Below the pieces are notes generated by a model. It did not search any database. It saw only the letters and a list, made by a program, of their open reading frames with translations, and had not been told where the DNA came from. From positions 1 through 64,000 of the forward strand of contig CAZXLD010000024.1 of NCBI GenBank assembly GCA_964641965.1: DNA of 64,000 bases, written 5' to 3'. The position numbers and the translations under genes were made by a program. Positions 26,958 to 35,531 of the stretch are shown piece by piece. Source of the stretch: JAJDFU01 sp964641965 (GTDB lineage Bacteria; Bacteroidota; Bacteroidia; Chitinophagales; Saprospiraceae). The number at the start of each line of letters is the position of its first letter. Positions within the stretch are counted from its first letter, which is position 1.

Positions 26958-27686
26958 ATGGAAAATAGAATCAGCGTCATCCTTCCTACCCTTGCCCAAT
27001 CTCCTCAACTCCATAACATCCGACTTACATTACAAAGATCGTCCTATGTTCAGGAAGTTATTCTCGTGATGCCTCCAAACTGTAAGCACAGGATCGATTC
27101 GTCTGCTTTCCCCAAGGAGCAATTGCTCTTTTCAAAGAAAACTGGCAGGGGATTTGCGCTGGTAGAAGGGATTAAGCGGGCAAGTGGAGCTTTCCTGCTC
27201 TTTCTACATGACGATACACTTCTACCAACGGACTGGGATATATTGATAACGAATACGCTCCAGGATCAACAAACTGTTGGGGGCGCATTTCGAATGAAGT
27301 TTGACCCTGAACCCAGATTATTGTACATACTTAGAAAGCTGGGTAACGCTTTTACTTATCTAACGCACGAATTCTGGGGAGACCATGCCTTATTTGTAAA
27401 ACGTCAACTGGTTATGGATCACCTGGAATTGTTAGAGGTACCATTGATGGAAGACATACGTCTTTCCAGCTTAATGCGAAGACAAGGCAAAACTACCCTG
27501 TTAGACCAATATGTCACCACCTCCTCCATCCGTTTCCTAGAAAAAGGCATAGTACATCAAAGCCTATCCAATGTATTGTTCCGGACAGCCTACGCGCTTG
27601 GAACAGACCCATCAGTACTTTTCCGATGGTACCACCCCAATAATGAATCTGACGAAGCTAGAGATTTCATGGATAGGAGGCTATAA
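26958..27686 (+). CDS. Glycosyltransferase family 2, TIGR04283-like
   Basis: A 242-residue protein beginning ISVILPTL, with TGRGFALVEGIKRASGAFLL, the metal-binding LFLHDDTLLP and a later ME/DIRLSSLMRRQGK segment. This pattern matches the small GT2 enzymes grouped as TIGR04283 (some tied to arsenosugar synthesis), although the usual G-R-A-x-Q-M-N motif is changed. No arsenic gene is nearby, so the sugar acceptor is open. No membrane span is evident. Its stop overlaps the convergent metallopeptidase gene by six bases. Confidence 0.75.
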   Translation: MENRISVILPTLAQSPQLHNIRLTLQRSSYVQEVILVMPPNCKHRIDSSAFPKEQLLFSKKTGRGFALVEGIKRASGAFLLFLHDDTLLPTDWDILITNTLQDQQTVGGAFRMKFDPEPRLLYILRKLGNAFTYLTHEFWGDHALFVKRQLVMDHLELLEVPLMEDIRLSSLMRRQGKTTLLDQYVTTSSIRFLEKGIVHQSLSNVLFRTAYALGTDPSVLFRWYHPNNESDEARDFMDRRL

Positions 27687-28538
27687 CTCTTTGGCTGCAA
27701 AGGTATTCCCTTGATTCAGGTCTCCGGTTTGAAGTCCCCTACTAAACCACCGCATGCGTTGCTCGGAAGTACCATGTGTAAAGGATTCAGGTACTACATA
27801 ACCACGCGCCTGTTTTTGCAAGCGATCGTCCCCAATGGCATTAGCCGCCCGGAGTGCTTCTTCCACATCACCCTGTTCCAGGATATTCTTCATTTTTTGA
27901 GCGTGGTGGGCCCAAACCCCAGCATAAAAATCTGCTTGAAGCTCCAGCCGTACCGATAATTGATTGTATTGGGTTTTGCTTATCCTGCTTCGCTGTGCTT
28001 GTACTTGCCGGGAGATACCAAGCAGGTTTTGAACGTGGTGTCCAACCTCGTGCGCAACTACATAGGCCATAGCAAAATCTCCCGGTGCTCCGAATCGATT
28101 TTTAAGGTCGTTGTAAAAGCTAAGGTCAATGTATAGTTTATTATCACCTGGGCAATAAAAGGGACCGGAGGCTGCGCTTCCCAGGCCACAAGCTGATTGA
28201 ACCCTGTCGGAATACAGGACCAGAACCGGTTTTTGGTAGTTCGCATTGAGTTCCTCCCGAAACAATTTGGTCCACACATCCTCAGTGTCCTTCAACACCA
28301 CTGAAACGAACTGAGCCAACTCGTCTTCTGCAGCACTAGGTGCAGCTGCACTTGAGGAGGCCGGAGGTGCAGAATTTACTTCCTGCAATACGGCTTCCAC
28401 CGGATTGCCACCCGATAAATAAGCAAAAAGGGCTATGATGATGAGACCGCCAATTCCCAGGCCTGCACCTGCTCTACGTGCCGTGCCTCGCCGACGATCG
28501 TCTACGTTTTTACTTCCTTCACGTCCTTGCCAACGCAT
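27681..28538 (-). CDS. Neutral zinc metallopeptidase (YpfJ family)
   Basis: A 285-residue protein of the YpfJ/KPN_02809 family. The N-terminus is basic (MRWQGREGSKNVDDRRRG), then one membrane anchor (GIGGLIIIALFAYLSGG) and a Ser/Ala-rich linker. The protease domain has the zinc motif HEVGHHVQN and a third ligand in ELQADFYAGVWAH, with SACGLGSAASGPFYCPGDNK upstream. It is therefore an inner membrane-anchored protease facing the periplasm. Physiological substrates of the family are poorly known. Confidence 0.9.
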   Translation of the reverse strand: MRWQGREGSKNVDDRRRGTARRAGAGLGIGGLIIIALFAYLSGGNPVEAVLQEVNSAPPASSSAAAPSAAEDELAQFVSVVLKDTEDVWTKLFREELNANYQKPVLVLYSDRVQSACGLGSAASGPFYCPGDNKLYIDLSFYNDLKNRFGAPGDFAMAYVVAHEVGHHVQNLLGISRQVQAQRSRISKTQYNQLSVRLELQADFYAGVWAHHAQKMKNILEQGDVEEALRAANAIGDDRLQKQARGYVVPESFTHGTSEQRMRWFSRGLQTGDLNQGNTFAAKEL

Positions 28539-28749
28539 AGTTGATTGGTTTTTGGTGATTTTTAGGCTTTAAACTTCAGATTAATCATTCAAATAGGCAA
28601 AAGCATTCCAAAAAAATTTGCGATATATTAAGCATCGAAATCAATGCACTTTGCGTTGCGTTAAGAGAAATAAAGGTATTTGTGCTCTTTTCCAAAAGAA
28701 GGAATTTTTCAACCCAACCAATCATTTTTACCAACATAAAACCCAAATC

Positions 28750-29349
28750 ATGCATTTGAAAACAGGTTTACTATTCTTACTCTTGTCCCTTTGCACTATT
28801 GGCACCCTTCAGGCTCAAGGCTTCTATGTCGGAGCAAGCATTGGTTCCTCTTTTGCCAACAAGAAACTAACCGGGATTACCGGCGAAGACTTCAAGATCA
28901 GCAAATCAGGCTTCGCCTGGAAGGCTTATGGAGGCATCTCCTGGAAGTTTCTTGGTATTGAAGGTGGTTACCGTGATCTAGGAACATTGAAAGATGCTGA
29001 AACTATCATGGACGGAAACGGTGATATGATCAATGTAGAAGGTGAATCGCGAACCAGAGGGGGAGATATTTTTGCCAAAGGGACATTGAAAATCGCTATT
29101 ATCCAGGTTTTTGCGAAGGCTGGTGGTTTTTTCCGTCGCACGGATCGAAGCCTATTTGATGTAGATTCTGGAGAAGATTTGTTGGATGAGGGAAGAGATC
29201 GGATCCGAAATACGGTTTTTGCCTGGGGAGTAGGAGCAGGAGTTAATCTTGGGCTTGTTGGGCTAAGAGTAGAATGGGAAAGCCTGGAAATCAATCCGGA
29301 CGACCTGTCCATGCTGACTGTTGGCGCAACCATAGGTTTAGGAAAGTAG
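28750..29349 (+). CDS. Outer membrane beta-barrel protein (paralogue 1)
   Basis: A 199-residue protein. I chose the ATG at 28750, which gives a clean signal peptide (hydrophobic residues 6-20, ending LQAQ); an earlier in-frame start at 28618 would precede it with 44 basic residues. The mature part alternates polar and hydrophobic residues and ends with an aromatic-free strand (SMLTVGATIGLGK), typical of small OmpX/porin-like barrels. It is closely related to the gene 227 bases downstream (shared pattern GxSIGSxFxxKxxTxIxGEDFK and FAWKAYG). The ligand or role is unknown. Confidence 0.8.
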   Translation: MHLKTGLLFLLLSLCTIGTLQAQGFYVGASIGSSFANKKLTGITGEDFKISKSGFAWKAYGGISWKFLGIEGGYRDLGTLKDAETIMDGNGDMINVEGESRTRGGDIFAKGTLKIAIIQVFAKAGGFFRRTDRSLFDVDSGEDLLDEGRDRIRNTVFAWGVGAGVNLGLVGLRVEWESLEINPDDLSMLTVGATIGLGK

Positions 29350-29576
29350 CCGCATTCCTATTAAGAAAAGTATAATGTTGTTTTAGGGGTTTCTTCATAC
29401 TATTTGAAGGGTCTAACCGGTTATTAGCCATAACCAACCTATTTCTAACTCAAGAGCGTCTGAGGTCAAGATCAAACAGTTCTGCAAAAACCAATTGAGA
29501 TGAAGTTTACCTTGCATCTCTGTACCGTTTGTTGGTTGAAAAAATTGAGCTCAGACAATCTATTAACTACTGCATT

Positions 29577-30146
29577 ATGATTCGCAAATCATTTGGTCTT
29601 CTCTTTTTCCTGGCTATTCTATCTACCACTGCGTTTGGTCAGCGATTCTCTGTTGGCGGAAGCATTGGTTCCGGTTTTCAGGATAAAAGCATTACCAGCA
29701 TTCAAGGAGAGGATTTTAAATTTGATGGAAGAGATTTTGCCTGGAAAGCTTATGGAGCAGTTGACTGGAGGTTCATTGGTATTGAAGGGGGATATCGTGA
29801 TTTTGGGGCAATTGAGACTGCTTCAATGGATACTACCTTAACTTCTCAAACTACAGGTGGAGATTTAATGGCCAAGGGAACTTTCCGGCTCGCCATTCTC
29901 GAAATTTTTGGTAAAGCCGGTGGTTTCTTTAAACGAACTGAGAATAGTCTCTTCCGGGATAATGAGGACCTCGGGGATGCAATCGACAAATTGGAAACCG
30001 GCACCAGCTTTATCTGGGGTGTCGGGGTTGGAATTAACTTGGGAACTGTAGCCCTTCGGGCTGAATGGGAACAGGTGCAGACCAGCCCCAGCCGACTGGG
30101 AATGCTTAGTTTTGGTGTGAATGTGGGATTTGGAAATTACCGCTGA
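29577..30146 (+). CDS. Outer membrane beta-barrel protein (paralogue 2)
   Basis: A 189-residue protein. The ATG at 29577 gives a signal peptide (residues 1-20, ending TAFGQ). It aligns along its length with the upstream gene: SVGGSIGSGFQDKSITS, GEDFKFDGRDFAWKAYG, GIEGGYRDFG, KAGGFFKRTENSLF and VALRAEWE. The two clearly arose by tandem duplication. The last strand ends FGVNVGFGNYR. A perfect 13-bp inverted repeat follows, so transcription probably stops there. Its role is unknown. Confidence 0.8.
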   Translation: MIRKSFGLLFFLAILSTTAFGQRFSVGGSIGSGFQDKSITSIQGEDFKFDGRDFAWKAYGAVDWRFIGIEGGYRDFGAIETASMDTTLTSQTTGGDLMAKGTFRLAILEIFGKAGGFFKRTENSLFRDNEDLGDAIDKLETGTSFIWGVGVGINLGTVALRAEWEQVQTSPSRLGMLSFGVNVGFGNYR

Positions 30147-30173
30147 TTCAAAATTGTATTCACTGAATTCTAA

Positions 30174-30208
30174 AAAACCTGGACTTTAAAATTTGAAGTC
30201 CAGGTTTT
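30174..30208. terminator. Bidirectional intrinsic terminator
   Basis: AAAACCTGGACTT (30174-30186) and AAGTCCAGGTTTT (30196-30208) form a perfect 13-bp stem with a nine-base loop. A and T runs at the ends make it usable from both strands. It lies between the convergent ends of the barrel gene (30146) and the caspase gene (30215). Confidence 0.88.
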
Positions 30209-30214
30209 CCATTT

Positions 30215-31879
30215 CTAATATGTTCTTGATGCCCTGTCAAATACTAACCGCATTGAATATCCGGTAAGATCATCGTTTGGCTTAAGTTTATAATCTTCAT
30301 CCATTAATTCAGTAGGCTTGAAAAAATCCAACATAGGTCTTCCAGAAAAAAGTAGTCTAAACTCTTTTAGCCCTTGGGAGCCGCTGTGCACCATAGTATA
30401 GGATTGAACCGACTCCCCAGGTTGAAGTCCCTGCTGATATATCTTTATATCCTCCCATAAATTTTCTGTGCCGCCACGACCAAATTCATCAAAATAAAGG
30501 GTGTAAGGGAAAATGGGAATATTACTTACATTGGTAATTCGAATCTGAAATTCAGCATTTGTCGGAAGGGCAAATCTTCCATGGGCCGGGCTCCCATTCA
30601 ATTGGGCTACTACGGTGTCCTGATGGATGAGTTCTACTTTAATCTCTTCGGAAGGGCTAAGTCCCTCAAAGTAAGGTTGCCAGAAATTTATAAACGTCTG
30701 GATTCTCTTAAGGTCCCGATAGGCCAGTTGCTCAAGGCTACCATCTACTAGTTCGGATTCATTCTCCATATCCAGACGTATCTGCATAGCCTGTTCGGCT
30801 CGATCTATTTGATTTAAAATTAATGCTGCTCTATAAAACAAATAGTATGCACTTTTTGGCAAGTTTTCCATTTCTTTAATTCGGCCCATTGTTTCAATAA
30901 ACTCTGTGGTCTTACCTGCAGCAAGTTGAGAGTTTGCGTTGGCCAAAAGGATAGTAGGTGTACTCGCCTCCAACTCCAACACCATCTCACCTCGTTCATC
31001 CAAAACAAAAGCTCCGAAATCCGGCGTTTGTCGATCCCTGGATTCCTCTCGGACACTCCTAGCCATATAGGTACCTAGCTCTGAAGTTGTTACCCGACCA
31101 TCCTGATCCGCATCTGCAGCCCCATTGCGTAGGCCTTTAATTAGCATACCTGTGAATAAGGAATGTTTTGGCAAAGGACCATCATCACTTGCTAATTGAT
31201 CTTTCCGAGCCGAAGTAATGACCCTCCGACTAGGTGGCACAGCCAGGGAAGCAATTGGTGCTTTTTCGCTACCTCGGGTTCCTGAAATTGCCCCTCCGAT
31301 CGCAATCCCACTATGACAAGCATCCAGGATAACCGTAACATGCCGGGTAGGCATTAAAGCTACTTGTTTCAGGAAGGCCTCTACTTCTATATAGGAAGAC
31401 CAGTTTTCATCGGTAACACTACCCCCTTCCACAGGAATTAAATACCCCGACTCGTGGGTTAAATTACCAACCGTATCAACGCGGGTTTCACCATGACCGG
31501 CAAAAAATAGTACAAGGTTATCTTCTGGTTGAACTTTAGTCCGGATTTGGTCCAGACTGTTCATAATATTCTCCTTGGTCGCTTCCTTATTATATAGGGC
31601 GGGCATAATAGGGCTAAACCCAAATTGTTCTGCAAAAATCTCTTCCATCCCCCTGGCATCGCTTGCCGCATTGCGCAGCGCCAACCAATTTTCATACTCA
31701 TCAATTCCAATCACAAACATGTGATTTTTCCCAGCCACATAGGCAGGAGCTGGCGCATTCGCTCTACTGATCCCACGCATTCGTTCTTCCCCCTCAGGCT
31801 CCTGACCTGGTAAGGCAAACGCAGATAACTGAATTAAAAACAATAATAAAAACCTTGAACTGTACTTTTTTGGAGACAT
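30215..31879 (-). CDS. Exported caspase-fold (C14) protease with EF-hand-like loop
   Basis: A 554-residue protein. A signal peptide (hydrophobic residues 10-23, ending PGQE) is followed by a caspase p20-like domain at about 50-300, with catalytic His129 in FFAGHGE and Cys188 in DACHSG. Residues 256-267 (DADQDGRVTTSE) match the calcium-binding loop D-x-D-x-D-G-x5-E and lie inside the catalytic domain. The 250-residue C-terminal part is not recognised and looks helical, then beta. It is the last of three genes on this strand, 65 bases after another caspase gene. Such prokaryotic caspase-like proteins usually cleave after Arg/Lys; the target is unknown. Confidence 0.88.
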   Translation of the reverse strand: MSPKKYSSRFLLLFLIQLSAFALPGQEPEGEERMRGISRANAPAPAYVAGKNHMFVIGIDEYENWLALRNAASDARGMEEIFAEQFGFSPIMPALYNKEATKENIMNSLDQIRTKVQPEDNLVLFFAGHGETRVDTVGNLTHESGYLIPVEGGSVTDENWSSYIEVEAFLKQVALMPTRHVTVILDACHSGIAIGGAISGTRGSEKAPIASLAVPPSRRVITSARKDQLASDDGPLPKHSLFTGMLIKGLRNGAADADQDGRVTTSELGTYMARSVREESRDRQTPDFGAFVLDERGEMVLELEASTPTILLANANSQLAAGKTTEFIETMGRIKEMENLPKSAYYLFYRAALILNQIDRAEQAMQIRLDMENESELVDGSLEQLAYRDLKRIQTFINFWQPYFEGLSPSEEIKVELIHQDTVVAQLNGSPAHGRFALPTNAEFQIRITNVSNIPIFPYTLYFDEFGRGGTENLWEDIKIYQQGLQPGESVQSYTMVHSGSQGLKEFRLLFSGRPMLDFFKPTELMDEDYKLKPNDDLTGYSMRLVFDRASRTY

Positions 31880-31944
31880 GGCGCTCTTATTTATCTACCA
31901 ATCAACGTAATACAATAGCCTTAGACTGCATGTCTATTCCTACT

Positions 31945-33945
31945 TTACTCAATTCGGACGGTTACTGATCCAACAGCCAGCTGACCTGGATTAACAAAGC
32001 CACCTCGTGTACCTCCAAACAGCATATCCCGGAATTTCTCGTTTTCCGAGCCTCCCCTGTAAGTCCCACCGGGGTCGTTAAACACCGGCCGTAGATCCAT
32101 TTCCGCAGTAGATCCGATCACGAGATAAGTATCTAATCCTCGTGGCTCAGCAGACTGGAAAATGTATTCCCCCCGAGCTAAGACAATTTCCTGACCAGGA
32201 TTAATTCGAAACTCATTCGGGCTGGCCTTCATATCAGGTACCAGGATGAAGGTTGCATCATCTGAGGATACACCTACCACAGAGAAATAGAGTTGGCTTT
32301 GGGTATTGTTTACCACTTTATAAATAAAATAGGTACCTACAGGTAAAGACGGATAATCCACTACCGGAGCAGCCAGCGGGTTTTCCTGGCCCGCAATGCG
32401 TATCTGATTACTAGCCGTTTGCTCCACGCGAACCGGAATCACTTGCAACTCTAGTCCGGTTACGATATCCGAAGAAGCACTAAGGTTTCGAAGATATTGA
32501 GCACGAGCATATTGCTCAATTCGGCTTTTCAGCTGCCTGGCTAGGTAGTTGGGATCTTGTCCTTGCGCCTGCCATTGCTGAATGGGCTGTTGAATAGCAT
32601 TCAACAGTTGTAAAGGCGCTCCTGGAGACTGCTGCACGATCAATAACTCTGCATTGTTCTGTACTACTTGTGCGTTTCCTTCCCGAGCAAGACCTTGATT
32701 AATTACATTGGCCAGATTGGGGTCCGCGACCTGCGAAAAGATCCGTACAGGTGCTGCAAGGGCAACCTTACGATCCACCACTACCTTCCAGTTCCCTGGA
32801 TTTGGATCATTCACTGGTTGCTGAAGAGCAACTGTCGACTCTGTTAAGGAAGATGCTGTTACTTTTCCTCTGATCGGTTGACCACTACCAAGAGGTTGAA
32901 GTAGGATCTCGCTGTTTGGATGAAGATCTGCTAAGGTCCCTGCCTGAAGCACCGGTGTGGAAGGATTGTCAAATCGAAGGATCTGTAGCCCCAACAAAGG
33001 CAGATTGGCCGACCCAAATACTTCTTGAGTGACATCTCCTTCTATTTGAGGGGTTTGATTCGGAGCCAACTGTTTCATTTCGTACTTGAGCTGACGGAAA
33101 AAGGCTTCAAAGCTCTGATTGGGTTTCAGTCGGCTGAACGTCCTGCTTAGCGCATAGGATAAAGACCCAATCGACTGGCCTGTTTGGTCTACTGTTTCAT
33201 AGTTGGGTTCATCAGCTCTGGATGCACTAATCACAACCAGCGGTGCCAAACCACTACCTTCCACAGAAACACTGGCCTCTACGAGCCCACCTCCTCTTTT
33301 CTCAGGATTAGTCGATTTAATCTCAGAGGGCGAAAACACCTTTTTGGTACCTCTCGACCGCACAAGGCCTGCATCGCGATTAATCGTACCTGAGTAACAA
33401 GCATCTACCGACAGAACCATCTGGCCATTAGGGCCCAACTTCTGGCGGGCACGTACCAGGAGATCTCTGAGTTGATCATCGGTCAAGTGATTTTGGCCTT
33501 CGTAGACTCCATATTGAAAATTATCCCGGGCATCTACGGGTACGAGTGCTTCATCCAGTCCATCCAATTCATCTTTAGTCAGGCTAGGTGGCGAAAGTTC
33601 TTCAGAAATTTGCTGGCCATGACCGGAAAAGTGAAAAAAGACTACATCTCCAGGAGTAATCCGGCTGATGATCTGATTTTCAAAGGCATTAATAATTCCA
33701 ACTCGGGAAGCATCTGCATCTTTCAACAACAGGATTTCATCAAACTGTAGGGATTGCAAGGAGGCTGCCAGCACATCAGCATCTCTTCCGGAGGAAAGGT
33801 CCATCCACCCTCCAGTTCTGGGATAGTCACCAACAGCGACAATTAAAGCCCATTTTTTACCTGCAACCGGGCCTGGACTCCAGGATTCCAAAAACAGACA
33901 TACGATTAACAAGGCAGCAATTGACCCGATACGCAAATTTTTCAT
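31945..33945 (-). CDS. Exported caspase-fold (C14) protease, DUF4384-like C-terminus
   Basis: A 666-residue protein from the ATG at 33945 (an in-frame start lies 11 codons upstream). A hydrophobic stretch at residues 8-20 looks like a signal peptide or anchor. Residues 30-290 are a caspase domain with His109 (HFSGHGQQ) and Cys183 (SVDACYSG). After a beta-rich linker, residues about 560-640 (YFIYKVVNNTQSQLYFSVVG ... FRINPGQEIVLARGEY) resemble the DUF4384 domain often fused to such proteases. It lies between the transglycosylase gene (54 bases upstream) and the second caspase gene. The two caspases share little outside the catalytic core. Confidence 0.85.
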   Translation of the reverse strand: MKNLRIGSIAALLIVCLFLESWSPGPVAGKKWALIVAVGDYPRTGGWMDLSSGRDADVLAASLQSLQFDEILLLKDADASRVGIINAFENQIISRITPGDVVFFHFSGHGQQISEELSPPSLTKDELDGLDEALVPVDARDNFQYGVYEGQNHLTDDQLRDLLVRARQKLGPNGQMVLSVDACYSGTINRDAGLVRSRGTKKVFSPSEIKSTNPEKRGGGLVEASVSVEGSGLAPLVVISASRADEPNYETVDQTGQSIGSLSYALSRTFSRLKPNQSFEAFFRQLKYEMKQLAPNQTPQIEGDVTQEVFGSANLPLLGLQILRFDNPSTPVLQAGTLADLHPNSEILLQPLGSGQPIRGKVTASSLTESTVALQQPVNDPNPGNWKVVVDRKVALAAPVRIFSQVADPNLANVINQGLAREGNAQVVQNNAELLIVQQSPGAPLQLLNAIQQPIQQWQAQGQDPNYLARQLKSRIEQYARAQYLRNLSASSDIVTGLELQVIPVRVEQTASNQIRIAGQENPLAAPVVDYPSLPVGTYFIYKVVNNTQSQLYFSVVGVSSDDATFILVPDMKASPNEFRINPGQEIVLARGEYIFQSAEPRGLDTYLVIGSTAEMDLRPVFNDPGGTYRGGSENEKFRDMLFGGTRGGFVNPGQLAVGSVTVRIE

Positions 33946-33999
33946 AATGGTTTTAGTTTTTGGGAAAGCTAAAAACAACTCTTATTTACTTGTTGATAC

Positions 34000-35331
34000 T
34001 TATTCCGGATTGAAAAATACCTTGTCCCCAACTGTTACTTCACCTGTCTCTCCAAGGTCGTTCCATTTCCGAAGGCTATCTAGTCGAATACCATATAAAT
34101 GTGCAATTCTCGCCAAATCTTCCCCTTCTTCAACAATATGATAGGACAAAGGAATTTGATCTGGCTTTTCTTCCAGATAGTAGGCTCTTTTTTTCTTGAG
34201 GATGCTGAAGGTGACCCCATCATTGAACCTTGCAAAATCTTCCATGCTAACCCCAAGCTTTTTCAGGGCTTTTTTGGTTTTCAGGTCTTTTAAAGGGACA
34301 ATACCTTTAACCCCATTGACTAGGACCACTTTGTAGGCTTTTGTCTCCGGAAAATCTTCCCGGGCGACGATAAAGGGGTACATATTCCGGAGCGTATCGG
34401 AATAGAATTCCTTGTTACTTCCTCCCCGGGCAACTCCCCCACACGCATATCCTTGTAATTGTGCAATAACAGGGTCCCGCATTTCCGGGCGCAAAGGCAG
34501 AATTACCGAATAACAATAAGATGCACCTTGTGGAATCCGCTCAGTGAGCAACCAGGGATTATAGGTCTCAACCAAGGTGGCATATTCCGCCGCACTTACA
34601 CCGCTATTGGGAACAATTTGCGTAACGAACTGCGCAATCTCCGGCAAGCTGTTTTGAATTCCTCCAGCATACTCCACCAAGTATACATTGGAACTATTTT
34701 TCTGACTTTGGTAGGCATTATTGAATGCAAAGTAATGAGCCAGGAAATGCACAATGTAATAGTGCGTATTTTCATCAACTACCACATTGTTAGTCAGATT
34801 ATTTTCTGCAATATGGTTCTTAGCCCCGGTTAAACCTGTGTAGTAACTGAGGAGCGAATACACCCAATTATTCAGATAGTGGTGGCTTTTCTTAAAATAA
34901 TTCCCTGCGGCTCGGGTGGAAGAAACGATGTTTTTTCGTTCATCCACCTGGTTATCAATTTTGAGCTGATACTCTTCAGCGGTCGGACCTTTGAACTGCC
35001 AATAGCCCACTGCATTAGATTTGGAAACTGCTGTGCCGTCCAGTGTACTTTCTTGAAGGGCCAGGAACTTGTAATCATCGGGTACACCAACACCTTGTAA
35101 TTCCCGCTCAATGATGGGAAAGTAATTTAGACAGCGCTTGAGAAAATCATTGAAGTAGTTCTGATTTTGAGTCAAGGAGGTCATCTTTTCCTGGATCTTC
35201 TGCATCCCTCCAGGGGTGATGGTAATCGGCGTCTGCAGGACGTTGACCTGACTTGGAATGTTTTGTGCTTCCGCTGAAAAGCCATTCAGGGAAATCACAA
35301 ACAATAGAAATAACAATCGAAAGGAATTCAT
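34000..35331 (-). CDS. Lytic transglycosylase with LysM domain (MltD-like)
   Basis: A 443-residue protein from the ATG at 35331, which gives a signal peptide (MNSFRLLFLLFVISLNGFSA). Residues about 60-230 are an SLT domain: PIIERELQGVGVPDDYKFLA, catalytic Glu in LALQESTLDG, then AVGYWQFKGPTA. It differs from classical MltD in the A-Y-N-x-G region (LLSYYTGLTGAKNHI). The C-terminus (SYHIVEEGEDLARIAHLYGI) is one LysM module. It cleaves peptidoglycan in the periplasm. It appears to be the first gene of an operon with the two caspases. A second SLT/LysM protein is encoded at 56168. Confidence 0.88.
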   Translation of the reverse strand: MNSFRLLFLLFVISLNGFSAEAQNIPSQVNVLQTPITITPGGMQKIQEKMTSLTQNQNYFNDFLKRCLNYFPIIERELQGVGVPDDYKFLALQESTLDGTAVSKSNAVGYWQFKGPTAEEYQLKIDNQVDERKNIVSSTRAAGNYFKKSHHYLNNWVYSLLSYYTGLTGAKNHIAENNLTNNVVVDENTHYYIVHFLAHYFAFNNAYQSQKNSSNVYLVEYAGGIQNSLPEIAQFVTQIVPNSGVSAAEYATLVETYNPWLLTERIPQGASYCYSVILPLRPEMRDPVIAQLQGYACGGVARGGSNKEFYSDTLRNMYPFIVAREDFPETKAYKVVLVNGVKGIVPLKDLKTKKALKKLGVSMEDFARFNDGVTFSILKKKRAYYLEEKPDQIPLSYHIVEEGEDLARIAHLYGIRLDSLRKWNDLGETGEVTVGDKVFFNPE

Positions 35332-35358
35332 CGGTATCAGGAATTTTAGAACCTGTTT

Positions 35359-35366
35359 CAAATTTA
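35359..35366 (-). promoter_or_regulatory. Possible -7 element of the transglycosylase-caspase operon
   Basis: The minus strand reads TAAATTTG, an exact TAnnTTTG, 28 bases before the transglycosylase ATG. No TTG lies at the -33 position, where the 35.4-kb hairpin element begins, so support is partial. Confidence 0.35.
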
Positions 35367-35382
35367 TACGCTGCGGCTAAAT

Positions 35383-35472
35383 GGCCACTTATTCGGTCAT
35401 ACTGCGTTGCAGAACCGAGCTTCGTAGCGCTGCTACGATCCCGACCCTGTGCCTTGTCTAACCAAAAAATGG
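35383..35472. repeat. Long imperfect intergenic hairpin
   Basis: The centre TCGTAGCGCTGCTACGA (35422-35438) is a perfect seven-base hairpin with a three-base loop. Pairing continues imperfectly outward: the left arm containing CCACTTATTCGGTCATAC is mirrored by the right arm ending GTCTAACCAAAAAATGG. The whole structure is about 90 bases, in the 200-base gap between the adenylate cyclase and the transglycosylase. It looks like a REP- or MITE-type intergenic repeat. Copy number elsewhere cannot be seen from this window. Confidence 0.65.
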
Positions 35473-35531
35473 ACAACTTTTGCCATCAATTACGAATTTT
35501 AAACAAGCTCTTAGGTTTATCAATAATAGAA

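Noticed and set aside
30215..33945. Cytoplasmic caspase-based defence module
   Set aside because: Both caspases carry N-terminal export signals, so a cytoplasmic abortive-infection role is unlikely without other evidence; the TIR gene is also far away.
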